DNA from: Flavobacterium crocinum
GTDB taxonomy: Bacteria; Bacteroidota; Bacteroidia; Flavobacteriales; Flavobacteriaceae
Direction of reading: 5' to 3'
DNA: 64,000 nt
NCBI RefSeq assembly: GCF_003122385.1
Contig: NZ_CP029255.1
Span: forward strand, 3,100,001 to 3,164,000
The notes below the pieces were generated by a model that saw only the letters and a list, made by a program, of their open reading frames with translations, did not search any database and was not told where the DNA came from. The translations under genes were made by a program, and so were the position numbers. This document shows, piece by piece, positions 1-9,287 of the stretch. Position 1 is the stretch's first letter. Every line of letters starts with the position of its first letter.

Positions 1-578
1 TCAGTACAAGGTCGAAACCCGAAACCATCTGCGCCAATAGTTGCATTTGGATGGATAATACAGTCATTTCCAATATGGCAACGTTCACGGATAACTGTTC
101 CAGACCAAATAATAGTATTTATTCCGACAGTTGATTCGTCTAAAATAGTAACGTTAGGATAAATTACCGCATAAGCACCAATTTCGGCTTTTGGGCCAAT
201 ATAACAGCCGGCACCAATTTTAGCGCCTTCGCCAATAATCGCAGTTTCATCTATAATGGCGGTTTTATGAATGTCATTACGAAAGATTGGAGTTGGCTGG
301 GCAAAAAGGGCAAGAATCTGTGACATTGCCAAATCGGCATTTTTTACTTTTATAAAAGCGCGATTTTCTCCAGGTTCAATTGAAATATCTTCGTTTACGA
401 TAGCAATGGAAGCATTTGATGCCGACCAATATTTTTCGTATTTTTTATTTCCAATAAATGAAATTTCTGAAGTTGTTGCTTTTTCTAATTGTTCTGTTGC
501 CGTAATGCTTTGTGAAGTACTGCCATAAATTACGCCATTAATAACTTCATTAATTTCTTGAATTGAATAGGATCTCAT
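1..578 (-). CDS. lpxD: UDP-3-O-(3-hydroxyacyl)glucosamine N-acyltransferase LpxD (3' end cut off)
   Basis: Adds the N-linked hydroxyacyl chain to UDP-3-O-acylglucosamine in lipid A synthesis; cytoplasmic trimer. I translated the minus strand from ATG 578-576. About 192 codons are present and the frame is still open at base 1, so the C-terminal part lies outside the window. Residues 1 to about 100 are the LpxD-type N-terminal uridine-binding region, containing SFIGNKKYEKYW. Left-handed beta-helix hexapeptides follow (TAIIDETAIIGEGAKIGAG and similar). Near the cut end is the family signature IHPNATIGADGFGFRP, which includes the catalytic-His region motif. The gene reads away from msrB and is separated from it by a 329-bp gap. 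Confidence 0.9.
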   Translation of the reverse strand, partial: MRSYSIQEINEVINGVIYGSTSQSITATEQLEKATTSEISFIGNKKYEKYWSASNASIAIVNEDISIEPGENRAFIKVKNADLAMSQILALFAQPTPIFRNDIHKTAIIDETAIIGEGAKIGAGCYIGPKAEIGAYAVIYPNVTILDESTVGINTIIWSGTVIRERCHIGNDCIIHPNATIGADGFGFRPCT

Positions 579-864
579 TGACAAATTTTATCGACTAGGG
601 TTATTTTTTGTCAAATAAAATGAATTACATTTTAATTACCTAATTAAATTTTTGAGTTTCTTAATAAAAAAATAAAATAATGATATAATTTTTGAAAAAT
701 TAACATTTAAAATATTAATTTAATGAGAGTTTTTGATAAATTGACTGGCTGTAACTTAGGTTTTGAGTAAAATCAGTTCAAAATTTAGAAGAAAAAATAA
801 ATCATTTAATTGTTAAGTGATGGCTTACATTTGTTTTGTTAAATCGCTTAATTTTTGATAGTTA
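579..864. other. AT-rich intergenic region upstream of lpxD
   Basis: No gene is visible. The DNA is strongly AT-rich and presumably carries the lpxD promoter (minus strand). I could not identify a convincing TTG/TAnnTTTG pair. The right end runs into the msrB terminator. Confidence 0.5.
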
Positions 865-901
865 TAAAAAAAAGCGATTCGCTTTTTAACGAATCGCTTT
901 C
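865..901 (-). terminator. Rho-independent terminator of msrB
   Basis: A perfect 10-bp inverted repeat (AAAGCGATTC at 871-880, GAATCGCTTT at 891-900) with a 10-nt loop. An A-run on the plus strand at 865-871 gives a U-tract on the minus transcript. It lies 7 bp past the msrB stop. Confidence 0.85.
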
Positions 902-907
902 TGTAAA

Positions 908-1354
908 TTATTCTTTAATTTTTGATAAAGAAACTGCGTTGATGCAGTAACGTAAACCGCTTGGCGGAGGTCCATCAGGGAAAATGTGTCCTAAATGTGC
1001 ATCGCATACATTGCAAACAACCTCAACCCGAACCATTCCGTAGGATCTGTCAGCATGATAAGCGATAGCGTTTTCTTTAATCGGTTGTGTAAAAGAGGGC
1101 CAGCCTGTTCCTGATTCGAATTTTTCACTCGCGTCAAAAAGAACTGTTCCGCAGCATTTGCACTCATAAATTCCAGGATCAAATAAACTACACAATTCAG
1201 AACTAAAGGATCTTTCTGTTCCTTTTAAACGTGTTACCTGAAATTCCTCGGGAGTTAAGATTTGTTTCCATTCTTCCTCCGTTTTTTCGACTCTCTTTTC
1301 AGGAGCCGGATTTCCTTTATTTGTAAAATGAATTACATCTGCCCATTTTATCAT
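908..1354 (-). CDS. msrB: Peptide-methionine (R)-S-oxide reductase MsrB
   Basis: Reduces methionine-R-sulfoxide in proteins, using thioredoxin. The 148 residues are the usual length for a single-domain MsrB. Two zinc CxxC pairs are visible (C65/C68 and C114/C117). The signature GTGWPSF lies at 82-88, and the catalytic Cys137 sits in GLRYCINA. Cys55 is a possible resolving cysteine. No signal peptide is seen, so it is cytoplasmic. It lies 63 bp downstream of prfB on the same strand and has its own terminator, so it may be co-transcribed with prfB. I saw no separate promoter. Confidence 0.95.
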   Translation of the reverse strand: MIKWADVIHFTNKGNPAPEKRVEKTEEEWKQILTPEEFQVTRLKGTERSFSSELCSLFDPGIYECKCCGTVLFDASEKFESGTGWPSFTQPIKENAIAYHADRSYGMVRVEVVCNVCDAHLGHIFPDGPPPSGLRYCINAVSLSKIKE

Positions 1355-1417
1355 AACTTTTGTTTTTTTGTTTCAAGTTTCAGGTTGACTGAACACTAAA
1401 AAACTGACCACTGAATA

Positions 1418-2516
1418 CTATTCTTCCTCTTTTTGTCCCATCATCATCAGATAGGCTTTTAAGAAAGGATCGATATTTCCGTTCATTACACCGTCAACAT
1501 CGCTGGTTTCATATCCTGTACGAACGTCTTTTACTAATTTATAAGGCTGCATTACATAATTACGAATCTGCGAGCCCCATTCGATTTTCATTTTTCCGGC
1601 TTCAATATCGGCGCGTTGTGCTTGTTGTTTCTTTAACTCAATTTCATACAATTGAGAACGAAGCATTTGCATAGCACGTTGTCTGTTATCCTGTTGAGAA
1701 CGTGTTTCAGAACACTGAATCTGGATTCCGGTTGGTTTGTGAACCAATTGAACCTTAGTTTCAACCTTGTTTACGTTTTGTCCTCCCGCACCACTCGAAC
1801 GAGAAGTGGTAATCTCAATATCAGCAGGATTAATGTCGATTTCGATACTGTCATCAACAAGCGGATAAACATAAACGGAAACGAAAGATGTATGACGTTT
1901 CGCATTGCTGTCAAAAGGAGAGATTCTTACTAAACGGTGAACACCATTTTCTCCTTTTAAATAACCAAAAGAATAATCACCTTCAAATTCTAAAGTTACC
2001 GTTTTGATTCCGGCAACATCACCTTCCTGAAAGTTAAGTTCTTTTATTTTGTAGCCATAACTTTCGCCCCACATCATATACATACGCATAAGCATTCCTG
2101 CCCAGTCGCAGCTTTCCGTTCCACCGGCTCCTGCAGTAATTTGTACTACGGCACTTAAACTGTCACCTTCATCAGAAAGCATATTTTTGAACTCAATGTT
2201 TTCAATATGCGATTGCGCCGCGTTATATTGTTCATCCAGTTCATCAACGGTAAGTTCGCCTTCTTTGTAGAAATCATAAGCCAGCTGTAATTCTTCTGTA
2301 AGAGAAACGGCTTTGTCATAATCTTCAATCCATTTTTTCTTGTTTCGAAGATTTTTTACAATGTTTTCGGCTTCTTTCGGATTGTTCCAAAAATCAGGTG
2401 CAAAAGTTTTTTCTTCTTCGTTGGCAATTTCGATTAGCTTGGCATCAACGTCAAAGATACCTCCTCAACGCACCAAGGCGCTCCACAATACCTTTTACTT
2501 GTTCGGCTGTTGTCAT
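1418..2516 (-). CDS. prfB: Peptide chain release factor 2 (RF2), expressed by programmed +1 frameshift
   Basis: Terminates translation at UGA and UAA. The reading frame starts at ATG 2516-2514. It runs 21 codons to an in-frame TGA (2453-2451), then continues in the +1 frame from GAC at 2452-2450 to the stop at 1418. The joined product is 365 residues, exactly the length of E. coli RF2. The downstream part contains the tripeptide discriminator SPF (in [16 protein letters not shown]) and the peptidyl-hydrolysis GGQ loop ([14 protein letters not shown]). An annotation starting at an internal Met, for example 2182, would lose about 110 residues. A -7-like TAATTTTG lies upstream at 2556-2549. The frameshift site is a separate entry. 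Confidence 0.95.
2450..2465 (-). promoter_or_regulatory. prfB: RF2 autoregulatory +1 frameshift site
   Basis: Reading the minus strand: AGG AGG TAT CTT TGA C. An internal Shine-Dalgarno-like AGGAGG (2465-2460) lies 3 nt before the slippery CTT, followed by the weak-context stop TGA-C. This is the same layout as the E. coli site (SD-like purines, TAT CTT TGA C). When RF2 is scarce, the ribosome slips +1 and makes more RF2. The frames on both sides encode conserved RF2 sequence: [10 protein letters not shown], then DVDAKLIEI. Confidence 0.95.
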
Positions 2517-2667
2517 AAATTAATTAATAGGATTTATATGTTTTTTATCAAAATTACGTTAATTTGGTCTATAGAAACAAGTGAGTTAAATTTTACTAAA
2601 ACTTGCTGAGAATAACTATAAGTAATACGTAATTTTGCATACAAAAATAAGATATAGTTTTTAGAAT

Positions 2668-3687
2668 ATGGAAATAAATTTAATCAGCGATACCATAACA
2701 AAGCCTACTTATGAAATGCTGCAGTATATGTTTAACGCTCATGTTGGCGATGATGTATACAAACAGGACCCTACGGTGATTGAATTGGAGAACAGAACAG
2801 CAGAGTTTTTTGGTATGGAAGCTGGGCTTTTTTTTCCGTCTGGAACTATGGCAAATCAGACTGCGATTAAATTGCATACACAGCCAGGTGAGCAGTTAAT
2901 TGCAGATAAATATGCCCATGTTTATCATTATGAAGGAGGAGGTGTTTCTTTCAACAGCGGTGTTTCCTGCTGTTTAGTAGATGGAAACCGAGGCATGATA
3001 ACAGCAGCGCAAGTTAAAGCAGCGATAAACGACCCTGAATTTTATCATAGTCCCTTAACCAGTTTGGTTTGTGTTGAAAATACAACCAATAAAGGTGGTG
3101 GTGCTTGTTATGAATTAGATGATTTAAGAGAAATAAAAAAAGTTTGTGACGCCAATAATTTGAAATTTCATCTTGACGGTGCCAGAATCTGGAATGCTTT
3201 AGTGGCAAAAAGACAAAATCCGAAAGAATTTGGAGCTATTTTCGATACTATTTCCGTTTGCCTGTCTAAAGGCCTTGGAGCTCCAATTGGTTCTGTATTG
3301 CTTGGGAGTAAAGATGATATTCGCAGAGCGTTGAGAATCAGGAAGATATTAGGTGGAGGGATGCGTCAGGTAGGATATTTGGCGGCTGCAGGATTGTATG
3401 CTTTAGCTCATAATATTGAAAGACTGGCAGAAGATCATCGCAGAGCAAAAGAGATTGCTAAAATATTAAGTACAAAGCAATGGATTGCATCTATTGAACC
3501 TGTTGAAACCAATATTTTAATTTTTTCATTGGCTGAAGGTTATAGTGACCAATTATTGATTGAAAAATTAAAACAGAAAAATATACTTATAAGTTCTTTA
3601 GGACATAATAAGCTTAGAATTGTAACGCATTTGGATTACAAAGAAGTAATGCATACTTATGTGTTAGAAACACTTTCGAAGTTTTAG
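2668..3687 (+). CDS. ltaE: Low-specificity L-threonine aldolase (PLP-dependent)
   Basis: Cleaves L-threonine or allo-threonine to glycine and acetaldehyde. The 339-residue single domain has the fold-type I beta-eliminating lyase pattern: LISDTITKPT at the start, FPSGTMANQ around residue 57 (phosphate-binding side), HLDGARIWNA (PLP-interacting Asp170), and the Schiff-base lysine K201 in CLSKGLGAPIGS. The N-terminus and length match the family. A TAATTTTG -7-like element lies at 2630-2637, about 30 bp before the start, with no well-spaced TTG. The gene is divergent from prfB and ends in a terminator shared with ybaB. Confidence 0.9.
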   Translation: MEINLISDTITKPTYEMLQYMFNAHVGDDVYKQDPTVIELENRTAEFFGMEAGLFFPSGTMANQTAIKLHTQPGEQLIADKYAHVYHYEGGGVSFNSGVSCCLVDGNRGMITAAQVKAAINDPEFYHSPLTSLVCVENTTNKGGGACYELDDLREIKKVCDANNLKFHLDGARIWNALVAKRQNPKEFGAIFDTISVCLSKGLGAPIGSVLLGSKDDIRRALRIRKILGGGMRQVGYLAAAGLYALAHNIERLAEDHRRAKEIAKILSTKQWIASIEPVETNILIFSLAEGYSDQLLIEKLKQKNILISSLGHNKLRIVTHLDYKEVMHTYVLETLSKF

Positions 3688-3730
3688 AGAAAGTGACAAA
3701 GTTACAAAGGTTCAGAGTAACAAAGCTTGA

Positions 3731-3757
3731 AAAAAGACGCATATTGCGTCTTTTTTT
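3731..3757. terminator. Bidirectional terminator between ltaE and ybaB
   Basis: Stem AAAAAGACGC / GCGTCTTTTT with a short ATATT loop, A-run on the left and T-run on the right, so it works on both strands. It sits between two low-complexity blocks (about 3688-3727 and 3778-3812) built from ACAAAG / CTTTGT words that are roughly complementary to each other. Confidence 0.85.
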
Positions 3758-3815
3758 GTTTTTTGAGTAAGAGAGAAGAAACCTTTGTCTCTTTGTAACT
3801 CTGTATCTTTGCCTC

Positions 3816-4136
3816 TTATTTAAACAAATTATCCATTCCAGGAATAGATGGCATATCCATTCTCGCAACGGCATCTAATTCTCTTTCGTTAACGTTGGTT
3901 GCTTTTTCGATTGCTTTATTTAGAGTCACGATCAAATAGTCTTCCAACTGTTCTTTATCTTCCATTAAAGAATCGTCGATAGAGATTGATTTTATTTTTC
4001 TGCTGGCAGTAATAGTCACTTTCAGTAATCCGTCTGCGCTTTGTTCATCAATCAAAACAGTATCTAAGCGCTTTTTAGTATCTTCAATTTTTTGTTGGGT
4101 TTCTTTAAGTTTACCCATCATTCCCATTAAATCCAT
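3816..4136 (-). CDS. YbaB/EbfC-family nucleoid-associated protein
   Basis: Small DNA-binding dimer. The 106 residues have the family pattern: an N-terminal Met/Gly-rich helix with a [16 protein letters not shown] heptad region, a three-stranded sheet around [19 protein letters not shown], and a C-terminal helix ending in [11 protein letters not shown]. This is close to the usual family length. In many bacteria the gene sits beside recR or dnaX; here neither is present. A good promoter lies upstream (4195-4166), and the region is divergent with the oligopeptidase gene. Confidence 0.88.
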   Translation of the reverse strand: MDLMGMMGKLKETQQKIEDTKKRLDTVLIDEQSADGLLKVTITASRKIKSISIDDSLMEDKEQLEDYLIVTLNKAIEKATNVNERELDAVARMDMPSIPGMDNLFK

Positions 4137-4165
4137 TTTTGTTGATTTTTTAAATTATTTTCAGA

Positions 4166-4195
4166 CAAAATTAGTATATTGCTGTGTTAATTCAA
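4166..4195 (-). promoter_or_regulatory. Candidate promoter of ybaB
   Basis: On the minus strand TTG (4195-4193), 19 bp, then TAATTTTG (4173-4166). This fits the Bacteroidota consensus TTG-N17-19-TAnnTTTG. It leaves about 25 nt of 5' UTR and lies in the short divergent gap before the oligopeptidase gene. Confidence 0.6.
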
Positions 4196-4206
4196 TAGAA
4201 TATTTT

Positions 4207-6342
4207 ATGAAAAAATTAATTTGGTTCTATTGCGTTTGTGCTATTTTTGCGTCTTTATTTTTAAAAATTAATGCTCAGTCAATGCAAAATGATATATCGG
4301 CTCCAAAGGCCAAAATAATTCCAAAAACATTAAAAAAACACAAAGAATCCAGAATTGACAACTATTTCTGGCTGAACGACAGAGAAAATTCAGAAGTAAT
4401 TGATTATCTCAATCAGGAAAATGCTTACTATGAAGATATGACTTCTCATACAAAATCTTTAAAAGATAATTTGTTTGAAGAAATGAAAGGAAGGATTAAA
4501 GAAGATGATTCTTCGGTTCCATATTTTTATAATGGATATTTCTATATTACCCGTTTTGAAACAGGACAGGATTATCCCATTTTTGCCAGAAAAAAAGGTA
4601 GTCTTTCTGCAGAAGAAGAAATTCTTTTTAATTGTAACGAAATGGCAAAAGGACATGCTTATTTTAAATTAGGAGGATTAAGTATTAGTCCCGATAATAA
4701 ATTTGCAAGCTTTGGAGTGGATATCGTTGGAAGAAGAATTTATACCATTCAGGTTAAAAATTTAGAAACCGGCGAAATTTTAGCAGATAAAATAGAGAAT
4801 GTTACAGGAGCTTCAGTTTGGGCAAATGATAACAATACTATTTTTTATGTGAGACAGGATCAGGTAACTCTCAGAGCTGATAAAGTTTTTAGACATAAAC
4901 TAAATACAGCGTCTGAAAAAGATGTTTTGGTTTTTGATGAGGTGGATGATACTTTTAATGTATCGATCAGCAAAGAAAAATCAAGAAAATATATTGTTAT
5001 TGGTTCTGGAAGTACTTTGACAACTGAATACAGAATTTTAAATTCGAATAATCCGGATGGAGAATTTGTTGTTTTTCAGCCTCGTGTTCGCGGATTAGAA
5101 TATAGTATTTCGCATTACGAAGATTCGTTTTATATTTTAACGAATAAAGATAAGGCGACCAATTTTAAATTAATGAAAACGCCTGAAGATAAAACAGGAA
5201 AGAAAAACTGGGTAGATCTTATTCCGCACAGAGAAGATGTTTTATTGGAAGATATTGAAATATTTAAAAATTATTTAGTTGTAGAAGAACGTTCCAACGG
5301 ATTGAATCATATTCGCATTATGCCATGGAATGAGGAACCGGATTATTATCTTCCATTTGGCAGTGAAACGTATAATGCTTACACGACAACAAATGTTGAT
5401 TTTGATACCGATATCCTACGTTACAGTTATCAGTCATTGGCAACGCCATCTTCTATAATTGATTTTAATATGAAAACTAAAACCAAAGAAATCCTGAAAG
5501 AGCAGGAAGTTTTGGGTGGAAAGTTTGATAAAAATAATTACATAGAAGAAAGAGTATGGGCAACAGCCAGAGATGGTATAAAAGTGCCTATTTCAATGGT
5601 TTATAAAAAAGGATTGGAGAAAAACGGTAAAAATCCATTATTACTTTATGCATATGGTTCGTACGGAATAACTATGGATACGTATTTCTCTTCCACAAGA
5701 TTATCGCTTTTGGATCGCGGATTTGTTTATGCTATTGCGCATATTCGCGGAGGAGAAGATTTAGGAAGACAATGGTATGAAGACGGAAAACTGTTAAAAA
5801 AGAAAAATACCTTTACAGATTTCATTGATTGCTCTAAATTTGTAATAGACCAAAAGTACACTTCTTCGGAACATTTATATGCAGAAGGAGGATCGGCAGG
5901 AGGTCTTTTAATGGGAGTAATTGTAAATGAAGCTCCGGAATTATATAATGGAGTCATAGCTCAGGTGCCTTTTGTAGACGTAATTACCACAATGCTGGAT
6001 GACAGCATTCCGCTTACAACTGGAGAGTATGATGAATGGGGGAACCCAAACAAAAAAGAATATTATGATTATATGTTATCCTATTCACCTTATGATAATG
6101 TAAAAGCACAGGAATATCCTAACATGTACGTATCTACGGGATTACACGATTCGCAGGTACAGTATTGGGAGCCAGCTAAATGGGTTGCAAAATTGAGAGA
6201 TCTAAAAACAAATGATAAACTTTTATTTTTAGATACCAACATGGATGCAGGTCATGGCGGGGCTTCGGGACGTTTTGAGGCTTTGAAAGACTTAGCAAAA
6301 GAATTTAGTTTTTTGTTAGATTTAGAAAAAATTAAAAGCTAA
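4207..6342 (+). CDS. ptrB: Oligopeptidase B / prolyl oligopeptidase family S9 peptidase, exported
   Basis: Serine oligopeptidase of the S9A family. Residues 1 to about 24 form a signal peptide (IWFYCVCAIFASLFL, then NAQS), so it is predicted to be exported, most likely to the periplasm. A seven-bladed propeller follows, to about residue 430, then an alpha/beta-hydrolase domain. The catalytic triad is readable: Ser563 in EGGSAGGLLMG, Asp648 in STGLHDSQV, His683 in DAGHGG. The GGSAGG and GEYDEWGNP motifs favour oligopeptidase B (cleavage after Arg/Lys) over true prolyl oligopeptidase. The 711 residues are the expected length plus signal peptide. The gene appears monocistronic. Confidence 0.9.
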   Translation: MKKLIWFYCVCAIFASLFLKINAQSMQNDISAPKAKIIPKTLKKHKESRIDNYFWLNDRENSEVIDYLNQENAYYEDMTSHTKSLKDNLFEEMKGRIKEDDSSVPYFYNGYFYITRFETGQDYPIFARKKGSLSAEEEILFNCNEMAKGHAYFKLGGLSISPDNKFASFGVDIVGRRIYTIQVKNLETGEILADKIENVTGASVWANDNNTIFYVRQDQVTLRADKVFRHKLNTASEKDVLVFDEVDDTFNVSISKEKSRKYIVIGSGSTLTTEYRILNSNNPDGEFVVFQPRVRGLEYSISHYEDSFYILTNKDKATNFKLMKTPEDKTGKKNWVDLIPHREDVLLEDIEIFKNYLVVEERSNGLNHIRIMPWNEEPDYYLPFGSETYNAYTTTNVDFDTDILRYSYQSLATPSSIIDFNMKTKTKEILKEQEVLGGKFDKNNYIEERVWATARDGIKVPISMVYKKGLEKNGKNPLLLYAYGSYGITMDTYFSSTRLSLLDRGFVYAIAHIRGGEDLGRQWYEDGKLLKKKNTFTDFIDCSKFVIDQKYTSSEHLYAEGGSAGGLLMGVIVNEAPELYNGVIAQVPFVDVITTMLDDSIPLTTGEYDEWGNPNKKEYYDYMLSYSPYDNVKAQEYPNMYVSTGLHDSQVQYWEPAKWVAKLRDLKTNDKLLFLDTNMDAGHGGASGRFEALKDLAKEFSFLLDLEKIKS

Positions 6343-6412
6343 TTAGATTTTTTTTGTTAAATTTGCAACCTATCAAGGTTAATTAAAAATGCCCTTGATT
6401 AACTATTTTTTT

Positions 6413-7453
6413 ATGAAAGAAGAAATAACCGCTTATAATAATGTTTTAGAGTTAATAGGTAACACCCCGCTTATTAAACTAAATAAAATCACCGAAGAGT
6501 TAGAAGGAAATTTCTACGCAAAGGTAGAAGCTTTCAATCCAGGTCATTCCTCAAAAGATAGAATCGCATTATATATTATTGAAGAAGCCGAGAAAAGAGG
6601 AATTCTATCACCGGGAGATACCATTATAGAAACCACATCCGGAAATACGGGATTTAGTTTAGCAATGGTAAGCATTATTAAAGGTTACAATTGTATTTTA
6701 GCAGTAAGTTCAAAATCATCCAAAGATAAAATTGACATGCTGCGTAGTTTAGGAGCTAAAGTATATGTCTGTCCGGCTCACGTTTCTGCAGATGATGAAA
6801 GATCATACTATAATGTAGCAAAACGTTTACACGAAGAAACAAAAGGATCAGTTTACATTAATCAATATTTTAACCAATTGAATATTGATGCTCACTACAA
6901 CACTACAGGTCCGGAGATTTGGGAACAAACAAAAGGACAAATCACACACTTAATTGCTTGCAGCGGAACAGGAGGAACTATCTCAGGAACTGCAAAATTC
7001 TTAAAAGAAAAAAATCCAAATATTAGAATCCTCGGAGTTGATGCTTTTGGATCTGTATTGAAAAAATACCACGAAACAAAAGAATTTGACAGCAAAGAAA
7101 TTTATCCATACCGTATAGAAGGTTTAGGTAAAAATTTAATTCCGTCTGCTACAGATTTTGATATTATTGATAAATTCATGAAAGTAACTGACGAAGAAAG
7201 TGCACACTCAGCAAGGGAAATCACTCGTAAAGAAGGTTTATTTGTTGGATATACTTCCGGGGCAGTAATGCAGGCTATTAAACAATACGCTGAAGAAGGC
7301 GAATTTACAAAAGACAGTAATATTATCGCTATTTTCCCGGATCACGGTTCTCGTTACATGAGTAAAGTATTCAGCGATGACTGGATGAACGAGCAAGGTT
7401 TCTTTGACAGCGTTAATGAAGAAGAAGCTCAAAAAATTGAATTCGTAAAGTAA
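6413..7453 (+). CDS. PLP-dependent cysteine synthase / cystathionine beta-synthase family protein
   Basis: Fold-type II PLP enzyme acting on O-acetylserine or serine. I start at ATG 6413 ([20 protein letters not shown]), which gives 346 residues. An in-frame ATG at 6389 would add eight atypical residues. Visible motifs are IGNTPLIKL, the PLP lysine in [10 protein letters not shown], the asparagine loop TSGNTGFS, and the glycine-rich phosphate loop GTGGTISG. No CBS regulatory domain follows. The sequence is closer to the CBS-like branch ([19 protein letters not shown]) than to typical CysK, so I leave out a symbol. A TAAATTTG -7-like box is at 6358-6365. Confidence 0.85.
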   Translation: MKEEITAYNNVLELIGNTPLIKLNKITEELEGNFYAKVEAFNPGHSSKDRIALYIIEEAEKRGILSPGDTIIETTSGNTGFSLAMVSIIKGYNCILAVSSKSSKDKIDMLRSLGAKVYVCPAHVSADDERSYYNVAKRLHEETKGSVYINQYFNQLNIDAHYNTTGPEIWEQTKGQITHLIACSGTGGTISGTAKFLKEKNPNIRILGVDAFGSVLKKYHETKEFDSKEIYPYRIEGLGKNLIPSATDFDIIDKFMKVTDEESAHSAREITRKEGLFVGYTSGAVMQAIKQYAEEGEFTKDSNIIAIFPDHGSRYMSKVFSDDWMNEQGFFDSVNEEEAQKIEFVK

Positions 7454-7475
7454 TTAAGTTACTTTTTTAAATATC

Positions 7476-7508
7476 AAACTCCATTCGTATTTGCGAATGG
7501 AGTTTTTT
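7476..7508 (+). terminator. Rho-independent terminator of the cysteine-synthase-family gene
   Basis: Perfect 12-bp stem AAACTCCATTCG (7476-7487) / CGAATGGAGTTT (7494-7505) followed by a T-run. Confidence 0.9.
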
Positions 7509-7693
7509 TATGGTCTAAATTTAAAATAAGACACTAGGTGTTTTATTAAAATAACGTATTTATACGTAAGAAATTAGTAAGTTGATTAAATTTTGACTTG
7601 TATTTTAGTAATATCGTTAAAAGTGTAAAAATGTATTTTGAAGATAGAAAATGTCCGAAATTGTTTATTTTAACGAGTATTTCTGTAGGTTGT

Positions 7694-7707
7694 CGGAAAT
7701 ATTTCCG
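7694..7707. promoter_or_regulatory. 14-bp perfect palindrome upstream of the first LamG gene
   Basis: CGGAAATATTTCCG is its own reverse complement and lies 73 bp before the LamG gene start, in a gap of 326 bp with no gene. A related half-site (TGTCCGAAA) lies about 45 bp upstream. The size and symmetry suit a regulator dimer; the regulator is unknown. Confidence 0.35.
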
Positions 7708-7779
7708 CTCCAATTCATAATAATCTAGTTTAGCAGTGTTAAAATAACCTTAGTTGTTTAATCCCTAAAATCTATTATT

Positions 7780-8697
7780 ATGAAAAAATTACTACTCACA
7801 GTTTTGTTTGTAAGTTATTTGAATGTTAGTGCTCAAACACCGATTCAGGAATTTAACTTTAATGGTACTTTAAATAATACCGCCAATACCACTTCATTTA
7901 TGGGAATCGATAATTTCGTTGCTGACAGGGCAGGGGAAGCAAGAGGTGCCCAACGATTAAATAATAAAGCTCTGGAGGCTGTGATAGACAATCTGCCTCA
8001 GGGTAAGAACGCCAGAACAGTTAGTATCTGGGTTAAATTTAATGATATTGCTACGGCTAACTATATTTGGGGTTATGGAAATGCCTATAATGCGCAATAT
8101 TGCGGTTTATTACAGCAAGGAACTTCTTCTTCTAACTCCGATTTGAGTTTAGCTGCATGGGGTGCTTCAAATGATGTGATTGTATCTACTCCGTTAGAAA
8201 AATATGTTTGGTATAATTACACGATTACTTATGAAGGAGCAACTTCTAAAATTTATCGTGACGGAAAGTTATTGAAATACCTTGAAGGTATGACAAGAGC
8301 TACAAATGGAAATATTTTCAGATTAGGTGAAATTAATACTACTATTGGAATTAATGCAGATATTGATGATCTGAAAATCTATAATGTAGCTTTGACAGCA
8401 GAGCAGGTAAATGATCTTTATGAAAAAGGAAAACCTGTTGTGGCTATGGCAAGTGCACCAACAATGGAATTAAAGACTTCTAAAACTGTTGTTGCAAACG
8501 GGAAAACAGCTACTAAAACAACCAGTAGTAAAATAATAACTTCAAGTGATGTTACTGGTTCAGTAAAAAATATTGAAGTGTATTCGCAAGGACAAAAAAT
8601 AGAAGGGAGTAATGCATTAAATATTAATGACTTACCAGAGGGAACTTATCTTTTAAAAGTTACCAGTTCTCCGGCTAAAAAAATTACTTCAAAATAA
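7780..8697 (+). CDS. Secreted LamG-like (concanavalin-fold) protein with degenerate T9SS-type C-terminus
   Basis: Probable secreted or surface protein of unknown ligand. A signal peptide (MKKLLLTVLFVSYLNVSAQ) is followed by a LamG/jellyroll domain at about 22-215. Its pattern includes ARTVSIWVKF, WYNYTITYEGATSKIYRDG and ADIDDLKIYNVALTAEQV, the usual end of LamG_3-type domains. A Ser/Thr/Lys-rich linker (about 220-260) leads to a C-terminal segment, IEVYSQGQKIEG..LPEGTYLLKV. This resembles a short type A type IX secretion sorting domain, though the terminal lysine strand is weak. It has a close paralogue at 9288-10184. It ends at a bidirectional terminator shared with the small lipoprotein. 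Confidence 0.75.
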   Translation: MKKLLLTVLFVSYLNVSAQTPIQEFNFNGTLNNTANTTSFMGIDNFVADRAGEARGAQRLNNKALEAVIDNLPQGKNARTVSIWVKFNDIATANYIWGYGNAYNAQYCGLLQQGTSSSNSDLSLAAWGASNDVIVSTPLEKYVWYNYTITYEGATSKIYRDGKLLKYLEGMTRATNGNIFRLGEINTTIGINADIDDLKIYNVALTAEQVNDLYEKGKPVVAMASAPTMELKTSKTVVANGKTATKTTSSKIITSSDVTGSVKNIEVYSQGQKIEGSNALNINDLPEGTYLLKVTSSPAKKITSK

Positions 8698-8767
8698 GAG
8701 CTTTTACTTAGTTTTTAATATTTGTTAGTTTTCAACATTGCGCAAGCAATAAATTTTTTGAAATAGT

Positions 8768-8801
8768 AAAAAAGCCTTCTGGAATACAGAAGGCTTTTTA
8801 T
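8768..8801. terminator. Bidirectional terminator
   Basis: AAAAGCCTTCTG / CAGAAGGCTTTT stem with a GAATA loop, A-run and T-run on opposite sides. It serves the LamG gene (plus) and the small lipoprotein (minus). The same stem sequence recurs after the second LamG gene at 10203. Confidence 0.85.
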
Positions 8802-8804
8802 TGA

Positions 8805-9008
8805 TTATCTTTTTTTCTGCTGGCCGGGAGCATATTCTCTTGCGCTTTTGCTTCCAGAAGCTTTTTTTGCCTGTCCTGGTGGGATTTTCTTGGTTGTAGT
8901 TGCTGGTCTGGTAGTATGCGTGTGCGTACTACAGCTGATAACGCTTAATACTAAAAATAAAAGTACTAAAGCAATAACCGCAATTTTAGTGAATTTTGAT
9001 GTCTGCAT
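8805..9008 (-). CDS. Small lipoprotein, 67 aa, unknown function
   Basis: N-terminal export signal MQTSKFTKIAVIALVLLF ends in lipobox LSVISC with Cys26. A basic, Thr/Lys-rich tail follows, containing KKIPPGQAKK and YAPGQQKKR. I do not know its function. The two PGQ(A/Q)KK motifs suggest a repeated unit. Its first 25 residues are very similar to the complete product of the tiny gene at 15230-15153 and to a decayed copy at 10315-10237, so the three form a local family. It sits between two LamG paralogues but on the opposite strand. Confidence 0.7.
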   Translation of the reverse strand: MQTSKFTKIAVIALVLLFLVLSVISCSTHTHTTRPATTTKKIPPGQAKKASGSKSAREYAPGQQKKR

Positions 9009-9287
9009 TTGGGGTAATTGTTAATTAAATTTACAAGTCAAAAATATAATTTTTAGTACACAATACCTTAAATAATAGTCTGAAAAGCTGGTTTTTGAAA
9101 ATTTGTGAGAATTATGTATTTATGTGTAGGAATTTCTTGGTAATGCTGAATTAAAATTATAGATTTAACAAAATTTATAAAAATACAATTAGGATTTTAA
9201 TAAGCTGAAGTATTGTGGTTTAAATTGTTCCAAAAAGAGGAATTTCATTCTGATACATTAAAAATATACTTTTAATATCTTTTATAC

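Noticed and set aside
1418..2182. prfB as a truncated 254-aa gene or pseudogene
   Set aside because: The upstream 21 codons plus the +1 shift at TGA 2453-2451 restore a full-length RF2 with a canonical frameshift site.
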